Below are positions 27,051 through 36,065 of a stretch of 64,000 nt of DNA, one piece after another. Positions within the stretch are counted from its first letter, which is position 1. Every line of letters begins with the position of its first letter. The DNA comes from Arthrobacter sp. ISL-30. Lineage in GTDB: Bacteria; Actinomycetota; Actinomycetes; Actinomycetales; Micrococcaceae. Both the position numbers and the translations under genes were made by a program. Where the stretch lies: the NCBI RefSeq assembly GCF_018613855.1, contig NZ_JAGGPK010000003.1, forward strand, positions 62,001-126,000. Direction: 5' to 3'. The notes under the pieces are model-generated. The model was given only the letters and a program-made list of their open reading frames with translations, did no database searches and was not told the origin of the DNA.

Positions 27051-30000
27051 ATGAGCCTTGCCCGGCGCCTTATTGCGTCCGGTTTTACTGATCTCGAAAA
27101 GGGGGAGCGGTTCCTTGCCGCGCCCGAGCTCGAAGGGATCGACCAGGACACGCTGTTTTCCGGACTTCAGCTTGCCGCCAGCCCAGACACTGCGCTCCAA
27201 TCGCTTGTCCGGCTCATCGAGAAGAACGCCGCGGTCAGGGAACTGGCTGCCGCCCACCCGGATCGCAGTGAGTCCCTCTACAGACTGCTCGGTGCGTCCG
27301 AGGCGCTGGGTGAATTCCTGATCCGCCATCCGGAGCACTTGACGGTCTTCGATTCCCGGGTCAGCCCGGAGCCGATGCCTGCCGCGGCCGAGGCGCTGCG
27401 GGCCACCCTGTTGCGCTCTGTCCAGGCAGACCCGATGGTGGCGCGGCCGGTTGCGGCTTTGACCGGGCCTCCTGCGTATGCCGCACTTCGCACGGCGTAT
27501 CGGCGCGGACTCGCAGACCTGGCCGTCAAGGATTTGTGCGCTGCCTCGCCGCAGGACTACATGCCGTCCGTCGGTGCTGAGCTGGCGGATCTCGCGGGCG
27601 CAGCCATTGAGGCGGCGCTGGCTGTGTCCCGAGCCGAAGCCTCGGCGAAGTTTGGGCCCGAGGACATTGCCGCCGTCGGCCTTGCCGTCATAGGCATGGG
27701 CAAGTGCGGTGCCCGGGAACTGAACTATATTTCCGACGTCGACGTCATCTACGTGATCGAGGCGGACGGCATGGATGACCCGCAGGCGAGCACGATAGGC
27801 AGCGCGTTGGCGGCTGGCATTTCCCGGGCCATTTCCTCCCCGGGTCCAGAGCCTGGACTCTGGGAGGTGGACGCGAATCTTCGTCCGGAGGGGAAGTCCG
27901 GGCCGCTGGTTCGAACCCTACCCTCCCATTTGAGCTATTACCACCGCTGGGCGGAAAGCTGGGAGTTCCAGGCCCTCCTGAAGGCTCGAACGATTGCCGG
28001 CGATCGGCAGCTGGGGGCACGCTACGAGGAGGCCGTGCAGCCCCTGGTCTGGGCCTCCGCGGGACGGGACGGATTCGTGGAATCCGTCCAGGCGATGCGT
28101 CGGCGCGTGACATCCAACATTCCCCCTGCCGAGGAGCAGCGGCAGATCAAGCTCGGCCCCGGAGGCTTGCGCGACGTCGAATTTACCGTCCAGCTCCTGC
28201 AGCTGGTGCACGGAAAGTCCGACGAGTCACTGCGCAGCAGGGATACCACCTCCGCCATTGCCGCGCTCTCGTCAGGCGGGTACATCGGGCGTGTCGACGC
28301 CGCCGGCTTCGATCATGCCTACCGTTACCTGCGCCTGCTGGAACACCGGATCCAGCTTTTCCAGATGCGGCGGACCCACCTCATGCCAGTTAATGAGGAC
28401 GCGCTGCGATTCCTGGCCAAGGCCGTTCTTGGCCCGTTCTCCACCGAGCGGCCGCACCCCGATGCGCTCGTTGCTACATGGCAGAAGACCAAGCGTTCCG
28501 TCCGCGAGCTGCACGACCGCATCTTCTACCGCCCGCTGTTGAATACCGCTGCAAAGCTAAGTTCCGAGGATACGAGGCTTACCCCGGAGGCAGCCCAAGG
28601 GCGGCTGGCGGCGCTTGGGTATCGCGACCCGCAGGGCGCCATGCGCCATATCGAAGCGCTCACGGCAGGCGTCAGCCGCCGCGCTGCGCTCCAGCGTCAG
28701 CTGCTGCCGATCCTGTTGGGCTGGCTCGCTGAGGGTGTGGATCCCGACGCCGGCCTCCTGGCCTTCCGGCGTGTCAGCGAAACGCTGGGCACCACTCACT
28801 GGTACCTCGGAATGCTGCGCGACTCGCAGGCGGCGGCCGAGCGGCTCTGCCATATGCTGGCTAATTCCCGGCTGATTGCCGACCTGCTGGAAGTCTCCCC
28901 GGAATCCGTCGCCTGGCTTGGCACCGACAAGGACCTGCGCGCGATCAGCTTCTCGGCCCAGTGGCAGGAAATCCAGTCGAAGATGTCCCGCCATTCGGAT
29001 CCCGAGAGCGCCATGCGGCTCATCCGGCTGATCCGGCGCCGGGAGATCCTGCGCATTGCGATCGCAGACAGTTCCGGCCTCCTGGAACAGGACCAGGTTG
29101 GACATGCACTCGCGGATGCGGACCGCGCTGCCGTATTGGGTGCCCTACGCGTTGCCGAAGGCATCGTCACTGCCACCGAACCACTCAAAACCCGCCTTCT
29201 GGTCGTCGCCATGGGGCGCCAGGGGGGACGGGAAATCGGCTATGGCTCAGACGCCGACGTCATGTATGTCCACAGGGCAATGCCGGGTGTCCCCGAGGAT
29301 GAGGCGCAGAAGCAGGCCGAAGCCATCGTGGCGCACATTTCGAGCCTCCTGACGCAACCCTTGAAGCCTGCGATCATGGCGGAACGGGTGTTGATGGTGG
29401 ATGCTGACCTGCGCCCTGAGGGCAAGAGCGGGGCGATGGTCCGGTCCCTGGAATCGTATGCCGAGTACTATCGGCGGTGGTCCCTGATTTGGGAGGCCCA
29501 GGCACTCCTGCGGGCCCAGCCGATGGCAGGCGACGACGATCTTGCGGCGGACTTCCTTCGGCTCATCGACCCCATCCGCTATCCGAAATCGCTCGCCGAG
29601 CAGGATCTCCGTGAGATACGCAGGATCAAGGCCCGAGTGGAATCGGAGCGGCTGCCCCGCGGTGCGGATCCGGCGAGACACGTCAAGCTTGGCCGCGGCG
29701 GCCTGAGCGACGTCGAATGGCTCGTCCAGCTGCTGCAGTTGCAGCACGCAGGGAAGCATCCGGAACTGCGGACAACCTCCACGCTTGAGGCGCTTGCAGC
29801 CGCGCGTTCATTGGGGCTTCTCGGCAAGGGGGACGCGGACCTGTTGGGAAAGGCCTGGCGGCTCGCCAGCCGGATCCGATCGGCCAACGTTATTTGGAGC
29901 GGACGCGCTTCGGACGTCCTCCCCTCCTCCCGGCGGGACCTGGAAGCCGTGGCACGCTGGTGCGGCTATGAACCAGGGATGGCGGCCGCGTTCGAGGAAG

Positions 30001-30062
30001 ATTACCTGCGGCTGAGCCGCCGCGCCCGCGCCGTCTTCGAGAAGGTGTTTTACGGGCAGTGA
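27051..30062 (+). CDS. glnE: Bifunctional glutamine synthetase adenylyltransferase/adenylyl-removing enzyme
   Basis: GlnE adenylylates and deadenylylates glutamine synthetase according to nitrogen status. At 1003 residues it is full length. The N-terminal nucleotidyltransferase domain has GMGKCGARELNYISDVDVIY (about residue 216). The C-terminal one has AMGRQGGREIGYGSDADVMY (about 721). Each is followed by a helical regulatory domain and the conserved KLGPGGLRDVEF and KLGRGGLSDVEW motifs. Both active-site Asp pairs are intact. The likely target in this genome is GlnA1 at 33390-34814, which keeps the modifiable Tyr motif. Confidence 0.96.
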   Translation: MSLARRLIASGFTDLEKGERFLAAPELEGIDQDTLFSGLQLAASPDTALQSLVRLIEKNAAVRELAAAHPDRSESLYRLLGASEALGEFLIRHPEHLTVFDSRVSPEPMPAAAEALRATLLRSVQADPMVARPVAALTGPPAYAALRTAYRRGLADLAVKDLCAASPQDYMPSVGAELADLAGAAIEAALAVSRAEASAKFGPEDIAAVGLAVIGMGKCGARELNYISDVDVIYVIEADGMDDPQASTIGSALAAGISRAISSPGPEPGLWEVDANLRPEGKSGPLVRTLPSHLSYYHRWAESWEFQALLKARTIAGDRQLGARYEEAVQPLVWASAGRDGFVESVQAMRRRVTSNIPPAEEQRQIKLGPGGLRDVEFTVQLLQLVHGKSDESLRSRDTTSAIAALSSGGYIGRVDAAGFDHAYRYLRLLEHRIQLFQMRRTHLMPVNEDALRFLAKAVLGPFSTERPHPDALVATWQKTKRSVRELHDRIFYRPLLNTAAKLSSEDTRLTPEAAQGRLAALGYRDPQGAMRHIEALTAGVSRRAALQRQLLPILLGWLAEGVDPDAGLLAFRRVSETLGTTHWYLGMLRDSQAAAERLCHMLANSRLIADLLEVSPESVAWLGTDKDLRAISFSAQWQEIQSKMSRHSDPESAMRLIRLIRRREILRIAIADSSGLLEQDQVGHALADADRAAVLGALRVAEGIVTATEPLKTRLLVVAMGRQGGREIGYGSDADVMYVHRAMPGVPEDEAQKQAEAIVAHISSLLTQPLKPAIMAERVLMVDADLRPEGKSGAMVRSLESYAEYYRRWSLIWEAQALLRAQPMAGDDDLAADFLRLIDPIRYPKSLAEQDLREIRRIKARVESERLPRGADPARHVKLGRGGLSDVEWLVQLLQLQHAGKHPELRTTSTLEALAAARSLGLLGKGDADLLGKAWRLASRIRSANVIWSGRASDVLPSSRRDLEAVARWCGYEPGMAAAFEEDYLRLSRRARAVFEKVFYGQ

Positions 30063-30081
30063 CTTCCCCGGGACCGGCTGC

Positions 30082-30087
30082 TAGCTT
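30082..30087 (+). promoter_or_regulatory. -10-like TAGCTT, seven bases before the VOC gene start
   Basis: TAGCTT ends seven bases before the ATG at 30095 and there is no purine-rich ribosome site in the seven bases, so a leaderless transcript is possible. Confidence 0.35.
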
Positions 30088-30094
30088 GGGTCGC

Positions 30095-30499
30095 ATGGCT
30101 ACCCAATTATTCGTCAACCTGCCCGTCAAGGATCTGGACAAGTCGGTGGAATTCTTCACCGCCCTCGGCTTTTCCTTCAATCCGGATTACACCGATGAAA
30201 ATGCCACGTGCATGATCCTCAATGACAATGCCTTTGTCATGCTCCTGGTAGAGAAGTTCTTCCAGACATTCACGAATAAGCCGGTCGCCGATGCGCGCGC
30301 CAGCACGGAGGTGCTCATGGCCATCTCCACTGACAGCAGGGACGAAGTGGACGACATGGTGCGCAAAGCCCTTGAGGCGGGCGGTTCACCCTCCAACGAA
30401 CCCCAGGACCTCGGTTTTATGTACAGCCAGAGCTTTCAGGACCTGGACGGCCACCAGTGGGAGGTCCTGTGGATGGATGAGAGCTCGGTTCCCGAATAA
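30095..30499 (+). CDS. VOC-family protein (glyoxalase/bleomycin-resistance fold)
   Basis: The 134-residue protein has two beta-alpha-beta-beta-beta modules of the vicinal oxygen chelate fold. It starts MATQLFVNLPVKDLDKSVEF, with FTALGFSF next. The second half ends QSFQDLDGHQWEVLWMD, where the His and Glu are typical metal-ligand positions. Relatives are often called extradiol dioxygenase-like or lactoylglutathione lyase-like, but substrates are usually unknown. The ATG at 30095 is preferred over an in-frame codon at 30059 that overlaps glnE. It lies 32 bases after glnE. Confidence 0.85.
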   Translation: MATQLFVNLPVKDLDKSVEFFTALGFSFNPDYTDENATCMILNDNAFVMLLVEKFFQTFTNKPVADARASTEVLMAISTDSRDEVDDMVRKALEAGGSPSNEPQDLGFMYSQSFQDLDGHQWEVLWMDESSVPE

Positions 30500-30508
30500 C
30501 TGTTTGGA

Positions 30509-30514
30509 TAGGCT
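30509..30514 (+). promoter_or_regulatory. -10-like TAGGCT, six bases before the acetyltransferase start
   Basis: TAGGCT is followed by CTGAGG and then ATG at 30521. The GAGG is too close to the ATG to act as a ribosome site. The same hexamer with the same spacing is found before the RDD gene at 35139. Confidence 0.45.
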
Positions 30515-30520
30515 CTGAGG

Positions 30521-31036
30521 ATGTCCCAAACCGTTTGGCTCATCCCCTTGAAGAGCCTCGATTCCGACGCACGCGATATCAAGCTGGGCGATGTCGCGGC
30601 TTTGAACCTGGGGCCGGGCCAGGAAAAGTTCGTCGGTGAGCCCCTCAAGATGACCCTCCTCGCCCTGGAGGATGAATCCCGGCTGCCCTATGTCATTGAA
30701 GCCAATGGAGAAGTAGTGGGCGTCCTGACGTTGCAGTTCGGAGCCGCGTCACTCGCCGGATGGCCCGACGACGATTCAGTGTGGCTCCTGCGGGGATTCC
30801 TCATTGACAGAAAGAGGCAGGGGGAAGGACTGGGAAGCAGTGCGGCTGCCGCAGCAGTGGACGAAGCCCGAAAGGTGACGGTCCGAAACGGGGGCGGCCA
30901 GGCCGGCGTCGTACTGTCCGTCAACGAGGGCAATTCCACAGGACTGGCCGCGTACGCCAGGGCCGGTTTCGTGGACCGCGGCCGGTACTTGGGCGGAAAC
31001 TCCGGTCCGCAGCGGATTATGTACAGGAGCTTCTGA
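30521..31036 (+). CDS. GNAT-family N-acetyltransferase
   Basis: The 171-residue protein has the GNAT layout. The beta-4 strand VWLLRGFLIDRKRQGEGLGSSA carries the acetyl-CoA pyrophosphate loop as RQGEGLGSSA (consensus Q/RxxGxG/A). The later NEGNSTGLAAYARAGFVDRG is the usual motif B with an aromatic. The substrate is not predictable. It converges with the debranching-type gene, the two stops being only three bases apart. It is absent from the conserved glnE-glnA block of mycobacteria, so it is a lineage-specific addition together with its neighbours. Confidence 0.85.
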   Translation: MSQTVWLIPLKSLDSDARDIKLGDVAALNLGPGQEKFVGEPLKMTLLALEDESRLPYVIEANGEVVGVLTLQFGAASLAGWPDDDSVWLLRGFLIDRKRQGEGLGSSAAAAAVDEARKVTVRNGGGQAGVVLSVNEGNSTGLAAYARAGFVDRGRYLGGNSGPQRIMYRSF

Positions 31037-31039
31037 TCC

Positions 31040-33214
31040 TCAAACCTGTTCCTGATACTTTTCAGGGAGCTTCCCGCGTTCTACGAGGTCGGCCAGCGAG
31101 GGCCGGATCCCGCGGTGCAGGACCATGCCGTCGGGCAGCCCCTTGAGGGAAACGCGTGAGCCCGTGACGTCGAGGGTGAGCCACCCTCCAGCCATCGGCA
31201 GATTGGTGGTGTGCAGCGACCCCCAGCTCCTGGGCAGCACCGGATCCAGCCAGAGACCGCCTTGGGAGACGTGTGCTTCGTAACGCAGCAGGCTCCGGAT
31301 AAGCATCACCGGCGTGCCTGACGCCCAGGCCTGCGGGGAGCACGCGGTGGGGTAGGGCAGCGGCTCCGGGTAGTCGGACCGGTTGAAGCCGCAAAAGAGT
31401 TCTGGCAGGCGGTTGTCGGTGTACTCGGCTGCTTCCATGAGGGCAGTGGCGAGACGCTGTGCCTCCGAAACAAAGCCGTATCGCAGCATTCCGGCTACGA
31501 TCAGGGAGTTGTCATGGGGCCAGACGGAACCGTTGTGGTAGCTCACCGGGTTGTAGGCGCCCATTGTGGTCGCGAGGGTGCGCACTCCCCAGCCGCTGAA
31601 CATCTCGGGGGACATCAGGCGTTCCACGACCGACGCAGCCTTGTCCTTGTCGATGATGCCTGACCAAAGGCAATGACCCATATTGGATGCCAAGGCATCA
31701 ACAGGGCGCTTGTCCCGGTCAAGTGCGACAGCGAAGTAGCCCTTGTCCGGCAGCCAGAACTGTTCGTTGAACTTCTCCTTCAGCCGCTCGGCGCTGTCCC
31801 GCAGTTCGGCGGCCAAGGTGGTATCGCCGGCCTCGTAGGCCATCCAGGCTCGGGCAACGTAGGCGCTGTACACGTAGCCCTGAACTTCGCAGAGCGCGAT
31901 CGGAGGCTCGGCCAGGGTACCGTCCGCAAAATTGATGCCGTCCCAGGAGTCCTTCCAGCCCTGGTTGACCAGGCCCTGGTCATTGAGCCGCTGGTACTCC
32001 ACGAAACCGTCGCCGTCGAGGTCGCCGTAATCCCGGATCCAGTCCAGCGCGCGGTCGGCATGGGGGATGAGCGCAGCAATGTCTTCAGCATGCAGGCCCC
32101 AACGACTGGCTTCACCCAGCAGCATGACGAAGAGGGGAGTGGCGTCCGCTGTTCCGTAATAGGCGGACTTGCCTCCAAGGGCCAGGCCGGTTCCGACGCC
32201 GAGACGCACCTCATGCAGGATCCTGCCCGGCTGTTCTTCGGTCAGGGGATCCACCTTGGTGCCCTGCCGCTCTGCCAGGGTCTGCAGGGTGCCTAGGGCG
32301 AGGGTGGCGTCGAGGGGCAGGACCATACAGGAGGCGAGGAGCGAGTCCCGGCCGAACAGGGCCATGAACCAGGGGGCACCGGCAGCAACGACCATCCGCT
32401 CGGGATGTTGCGGGTCGACGATCCGTAGCGCTCCCATATCGTCATGGGCGCGCTGGAGGGTACGTTCTACTGACCTGTTCCCCAGGCGGGTATTGGGGAT
32501 GCTGGCATTCCAGGCCTGTTGACGCCTGTCCTGAGGGGATACTGTGTCCGGCGACAAGTGAAGCGGCGGCGCCGCCGCTTCAACCCCGTCTACTGTCGGC
32601 ACAGCCGCGATCCGCACGGTCCATTCGCCCTGCGCGGGAATGGTCCACCCGAAATAGAGGCCTTCATCAGTGGCCTTTGGCTTGGCTCCCAAGGCGCGGA
32701 TCACCACTCCCTTTCGGAGCTCCTGCCAGGCCGCTTCGATGCTGAGGGAGGCGTCATCGTGCCGGCGCTCCTGCTCCCAGGTCCTGTGTACGCGTCCATC
32801 CTTGACCTCGAAGAGGTCAGCAAAGTCGGCATCTACAGCCATCATCACTTCGCACACCGCGGGCTCCCGCCCATAGTTGTGGATGATGATGTCCTCGACG
32901 ATTCCGACGCCCAGTTCCCGCCGCCGTTCGACCGTGAGGGGACTGTCCGCCCGCCCGTCGGACCTTGTGGCCCGGCCCACATAGGTCCCCTCATAGGGCA
33001 CCTGGGTCCAGGCGCCAAGAGGTTCCAGCGGCTGGCCATTCACTGTGAGGCACCAGCGCGAAATGATCCTGGTGTCCTGGTAAAAGACGCCGTGGGGATG
33101 ATGGGGGAAGATGTCCCCGTTCTGCAGCGAAATGCAAAACGACGAACCCTCGACCAGTGTTACTGCACCCGGTCCAGTTGGACCAGCCGCGATATCAGCA
33201 TTCCATCCGGCCAT
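31040..33214 (-). CDS. Amylo-alpha-1,6-glucosidase / glycogen-debranching-type protein
   Basis: The 724-residue protein has an N-terminal beta-rich domain (about 15-210; GSSFCISLQNGDIF, FYQDTRIISRW), like the bis-domain at the N-terminus of debranching enzymes. An (alpha/alpha)6 catalytic domain follows (about 270-690). It contains PWFMALFGRDSLLASCM, RDYGDLDGDGFVEYQR, GWKDSWDGI and GSVWPHDNSLIVAGML, with acidic residues at the positions used by GH63/GH13-linked alpha/alpha-barrel glucosidases. Predicted role: hydrolysis of alpha-1,6 or terminal glucose links in glycogen, trehalose- or glucosyl-type glucans. There is no signal peptide. It starts at ATG 33214 after a duplicated ribosome site. 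Confidence 0.83.
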   Translation of the reverse strand: MAGWNADIAAGPTGPGAVTLVEGSSFCISLQNGDIFPHHPHGVFYQDTRIISRWCLTVNGQPLEPLGAWTQVPYEGTYVGRATRSDGRADSPLTVERRRELGVGIVEDIIIHNYGREPAVCEVMMAVDADFADLFEVKDGRVHRTWEQERRHDDASLSIEAAWQELRKGVVIRALGAKPKATDEGLYFGWTIPAQGEWTVRIAAVPTVDGVEAAAPPLHLSPDTVSPQDRRQQAWNASIPNTRLGNRSVERTLQRAHDDMGALRIVDPQHPERMVVAAGAPWFMALFGRDSLLASCMVLPLDATLALGTLQTLAERQGTKVDPLTEEQPGRILHEVRLGVGTGLALGGKSAYYGTADATPLFVMLLGEASRWGLHAEDIAALIPHADRALDWIRDYGDLDGDGFVEYQRLNDQGLVNQGWKDSWDGINFADGTLAEPPIALCEVQGYVYSAYVARAWMAYEAGDTTLAAELRDSAERLKEKFNEQFWLPDKGYFAVALDRDKRPVDALASNMGHCLWSGIIDKDKAASVVERLMSPEMFSGWGVRTLATTMGAYNPVSYHNGSVWPHDNSLIVAGMLRYGFVSEAQRLATALMEAAEYTDNRLPELFCGFNRSDYPEPLPYPTACSPQAWASGTPVMLIRSLLRYEAHVSQGGLWLDPVLPRSWGSLHTTNLPMAGGWLTLDVTGSRVSLKGLPDGMVLHRGIRPSLADLVERGKLPEKYQEQV

Positions 33215-33215
33215 T

Positions 33216-33250
33216 CCTGGCTCCCTTGAAAACCCTGGCTTCCTTGAAAA
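33216..33250 (-). repeat. Tandem 17-base repeat carrying two ribosome binding sites
   Basis: On the minus strand TTTTCAAGGRAGCCAGG occurs twice with an 18-base period (33234-33250 and 33216-33232), 16 of 17 bases identical. The copy next to the start provides AAGGGAG nine bases before ATG 33214. The distal copy provides AAGGAAG 27 bases before it. TAGAAT lies upstream (about 33266-33271) as a possible -10. Confidence 0.7.
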
Positions 33251-33288
33251 GTGTTCCCGCCATCACATTCTATCGGCTGGTAGCGACG

Positions 33289-33330
33289 AAAAAGGCGGCC
33301 ACGGGTTGTGAAACCCATGGCCGCCTTTTT
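33289..33330 (-). terminator. Rho-independent terminator after glnA1
   Basis: AAAAAGGCGGCC (33289-33300) pairs with GGCCGCCTTTTT (33319-33330), with an inner GGGTT/AACCC stem. On the minus strand the hairpin ends in TTTTT, 60 bases after the glnA1 stop. It can also stop plus-strand transcription. Confidence 0.88.
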
Positions 33331-33389
33331 GCTATTCAGGAATTCCTGGAATTCCATGTGGACTGAAACAATTTCAGTCCGAGGAAGAA

Positions 33390-34814
33390 TTAGACGCCGT
33401 AGTAAAGTTCGAATTCGTACGGGTTCGGACGCAGGGCCAGGGGCCTGATTTCGTTCTCGTACTTGTACTCAATCCAGGTGTCGATCAGGTCCTGGGTGAA
33501 GACGCCGCCTGCCTGCAGGAACTCGTTGTCCTCGCGCAGTGCCTCCAGTGCCTCCTCGAGGGAGCCCGGAGCCTTGGGGATGTCCTTGGCTTCCTCGGCG
33601 GGGAGTTCGTAAAGGTCCTTGTCGATCGGAGCCGGGGGCTCGATGCGGTTACGGATACCGTCGATGCCGGCCATCAACTGGGCGGCAAAGGCCAGGTACG
33701 GGTTGGAGGAGGGGTCCGGTGCGCGGAACTCGATGCGCTTGGCCTTAGGGTTGCTGCCCGTGATCGGGATGCGGATACCGGCGGAGCGGTTGCCCTGCGA
33801 GTACACCATGTTGACCGGAGCTTCGAAGCCCTTGACCAGGCGACGGTAGGAGTTGACGGTCGGGTTGGTGAATGCCAGGACGGCGGAAGCGTGCTTCAGC
33901 AGGCCACCGATGTACCAGCGGGCGGTGTCGGACAGTCCGGCGTAGCCCTTCTCGTCGTAGAACAGCGGGTCGCCGTTGTTCCACAGCGACTGGTGGCAGT
34001 GCATGCCGGAGCCGTTGTCGCCGAAGATCGGCTTGGGCATGAAGGTGACGGACTTGCCCCACTCCCAAGCGGTGTTCTTGACGACGTACTTGAACTTCTG
34101 CAGGTCGTCAGCAGCGTGCACCAGGGTGGTGAACTTGTAGTTGATCTCGGCCTGGCCGGCGGCGCCGACCTCATGGTGGGAGCGTTCAACTTCAAGGCCG
34201 GCCTCGTCCAGGTTCACGCACATGGCGTCGCGCAGGTCAGCCTGGTGGTCGACCGGTGCAACGGGGAAGTAGCCGCCCTTGAACGGGGTCTTGTAGCCGA
34301 GGTTGCCGGCCTCTTCTTCACGGCTGCTGTTCCAGGGAGCCTCGATGGAGTCAACCTTGTAGAACGAACCCTGCGGGGAGGACTCGAACTGGACGTTGTC
34401 GAAGACGTAGAACTCAGCCTCGGGGGCGAAGAAGGCGGTGTCGGCGATGCCAGTGGATGCCAGGTAGGCTTCGGCCTTCTCGGCCACACCGCGGGGGTCA
34501 CGGTGGTAAGGGTCACCGGTGCGCGGGTTCACGATGGAGAAGTTAAGGGCCAGGGTCTTCTCGACGCGGAAGGTGTCGATGAAGGCGGTGGTCACGTCCG
34601 GAATGAGCTGCATGTCGGACTCGGCAATGCCCTGGAAGCCGCGGATGGAGGATCCGTCAAAGAGCTGGCCGTTGACAAAGAAGTCAGCGTCAACGCTCTT
34701 TGCCGGCACGTTGAAGTGCTGCTGGACGCCCGGAAGATCGGTGAAGCGGATATCGACGAACTTAACATCTTCGTCTGTGATGAACTTGAGGACTTCGTCC
34801 GCAGTCTTGAACAT
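33390..34814 (-). CDS. glnA: Type I glutamine synthetase, primary (GlnA1)
   Basis: The main glutamine synthetase, 474 residues, dodecameric type I-beta. Motifs are [82 protein letters not shown] and NRSAGIRIP. The adenylylation motif [16 protein letters not shown] (Tyr in LYELP) is intact, so it is a GlnE substrate. The ATG has AAGGAG eight bases upstream. A terminator follows. It is transcribed alone, divergent from the RDD gene, across a 324-base regulatory gap. Confidence 0.97.
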   Translation of the reverse strand: MFKTADEVLKFITDEDVKFVDIRFTDLPGVQQHFNVPAKSVDADFFVNGQLFDGSSIRGFQGIAESDMQLIPDVTTAFIDTFRVEKTLALNFSIVNPRTGDPYHRDPRGVAEKAEAYLASTGIADTAFFAPEAEFYVFDNVQFESSPQGSFYKVDSIEAPWNSSREEEAGNLGYKTPFKGGYFPVAPVDHQADLRDAMCVNLDEAGLEVERSHHEVGAAGQAEINYKFTTLVHAADDLQKFKYVVKNTAWEWGKSVTFMPKPIFGDNGSGMHCHQSLWNNGDPLFYDEKGYAGLSDTARWYIGGLLKHASAVLAFTNPTVNSYRRLVKGFEAPVNMVYSQGNRSAGIRIPITGSNPKAKRIEFRAPDPSSNPYLAFAAQLMAGIDGIRNRIEPPAPIDKDLYELPAEEAKDIPKAPGSLEEALEALREDNEFLQAGGVFTQDLIDTWIEYKYENEIRPLALRPNPYEFELYYGV

Positions 34815-35138
34815 CTATGCTCCTTATGCATATGAAATAACAGGCCTACGAGGCCGTCTGGTCCAGCGCAAACCAAAAGCAGGGAGACACAAAAAATCCC
34901 CCTGCGCCATGGTCGCTAGCAACTTTTATCACCCTATGGACGTGGGGTTTCCCGGGAGTGTCCGTATTGTTTCGGGCATGTTACATAATTGCACCTTGTG
35001 TAAACGCTAGTGCGGAGTTTGCGTCCGGGTCCACTCGATTCCGGAGTGTGAACATTCCGCGCAAATACTGGCAAGGGCGCCTGCCATGCCGCAGCCCCCC
35101 GGTAAGCTTCCGGGCCGATGAGCCGTTAGGCTTTAAGG
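34815..35138. promoter_or_regulatory. Divergent regulatory gap between glnA1 and the RDD gene
   Basis: 324 bases without a gene. The glnA-proximal part has a ribosome site and a small hairpin, GCAGGG (34879-34884) with CCCTGC (34900-34905), around an A-rich loop that would be in the glnA leader. The middle is AT-rich (34920-35010) and should contain the glnA promoter. At 34999-35008 it carries TGTAAACGCT, a 10-base word also found upstream of glnA2 (25567-25576). I could not identify a convincing GlnR or AmtR site. Confidence 0.5.
35127..35132 (+). promoter_or_regulatory. -10-like TAGGCT, six bases before the RDD gene start
   Basis: TAGGCT is followed by TTAAGG and then GTG at 35139. Identical hexamer and spacing precede the acetyltransferase gene at 30521. 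It is the predicted promoter of a leaderless transcript. Confidence 0.45.
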
Positions 35139-35576
35139 GTGGTTGATCGCAAAGACATAGGGTCCTGGCTCAGCGGGCCGGACACGTCCGGCATCTCGAA
35201 GTATCCCGGCGAACGGCTGGGGCTTCCTGAATCAGGTCCCGGCTCCATTGCCCGTGCAGGACGACGTATCCTGGCGATCGTCATCGACTGGACCATTGCG
35301 CTGCTGATCAGCAATTTCGCCTTTGGCGGGAACCAGTGGGCCACCCTGTCGATCTTCGCTGTCGAACAAATCCTGCTGATCGCGACCCTCGGTTACAGCA
35401 TCGGTCACCGCATTGCCGGTATCCATGTTGTCCGGCTTGGCGGCCGACCGGCTGGCCCCATGGCCGCCGTCGTCCGGACCATCCTGCTCTGCCTCGTTAT
35501 CCCCGCAGTCATCTTCGATCCTGACCAGCGCGGCCTCCACGACAAGGCAATGAACACAATGCTTATCCGCATGTAG
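35139..35576 (+). CDS. RDD-family membrane protein
   Basis: The 145-residue protein has the RDD-domain pattern: Arg in ARAGRRILAIVIDW near the first helix, Asp in that same VIDW, and Asp in the C-terminal FDPDQRGLHDKAMNTMLI. There are three hydrophobic segments (about 44-62, 67-86, 108-125). The family is widespread and proposed to move ions or small solutes, with some members implicated in Na+/H+ exchange, but the role here is unknown. It sits divergently next to glnA1, as does Rv2219A next to glnA1 in mycobacteria. Confidence 0.85.
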   Translation: MVDRKDIGSWLSGPDTSGISKYPGERLGLPESGPGSIARAGRRILAIVIDWTIALLISNFAFGGNQWATLSIFAVEQILLIATLGYSIGHRIAGIHVVRLGGRPAGPMAAVVRTILLCLVIPAVIFDPDQRGLHDKAMNTMLIRM

Positions 35577-35630
35577 CCTTTCGCCTGGGCTGTAACGCTC
35601 GACACGCTCGACGCCTGCTGCGGCCATTCA

Positions 35631-35981
35631 CTAGACGCTTATCTTTTCCTGCTCTGCGCCATGAACGGCCGGCGTCAGCCAGCCGCGCGCACCGGCCCAG
35701 CGTTCGAAGGCGATCGTGGCAAAGGGCAGGACAGCGGAAAACCCTGCGGCAAGGGCCACCCGGAAGGGCCACCGCTGGATCCGCCACAGCGCCAAGGCCG
35801 TCACACCATAGCCAATGAACAGCGCGCCGTGGATCGGGCCGGCAATCTGCACCCCGAGCTCGCTCGACTGCACGACCCACTTGAAGAACATGCCCACGAT
35901 CAGGGCTGCCCAGCTGATGGCTTCAGCAACAGCGAGTATTCGGAAGATCCTGAGCGTCGCGGGGGCAGGGGGAAGCTTCAT
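35631..35981 (-). CDS. DUF3817-family membrane protein
   Basis: The 116-residue protein has three hydrophobic helices (about 10-32, 43-62, 70-90). It matches the DUF3817 layout with FRILAVAEAISWAALIVGMFFKW, then GPIHGALFIGYGV containing the conserved His. The function is unknown. The ATG at 35981 has AGGA close upstream. It converges with the RDD gene and follows DUF4191 on the same strand, separated by a terminator, so it is probably separately transcribed. Confidence 0.83.
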   Translation of the reverse strand: MKLPPAPATLRIFRILAVAEAISWAALIVGMFFKWVVQSSELGVQIAGPIHGALFIGYGVTALALWRIQRWPFRVALAAGFSAVLPFATIAFERWAGARGWLTPAVHGAEQEKISV

Positions 35982-36011
35982 CCTGGGGTTCCTGTCGTGT
36001 AGGGGGTAAAA

Positions 36012-36052
36012 GAGAAGCGCCCCGTCGGCGTGTTTGCCTCCGGGACGCTTCT
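36012..36052 (-). terminator. Terminator after the DUF4191 gene
   Basis: On the minus strand GAAGCGTCCCG (36051-36041) pairs with CGGGGCGCTTC (36024-36014), with one G-U pair, followed by TCTCTTTT. It lies 14 bases after the DUF4191 stop. Confidence 0.78.
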
Positions 36053-36065
36053 GGACGTATCTTGG

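Noticed and set aside
34981..35008. GlnR-type box upstream of glnA1
   Set aside because: GTTAC-like words are present but spacing and second half-site do not match the GlnR pattern well enough to call it.
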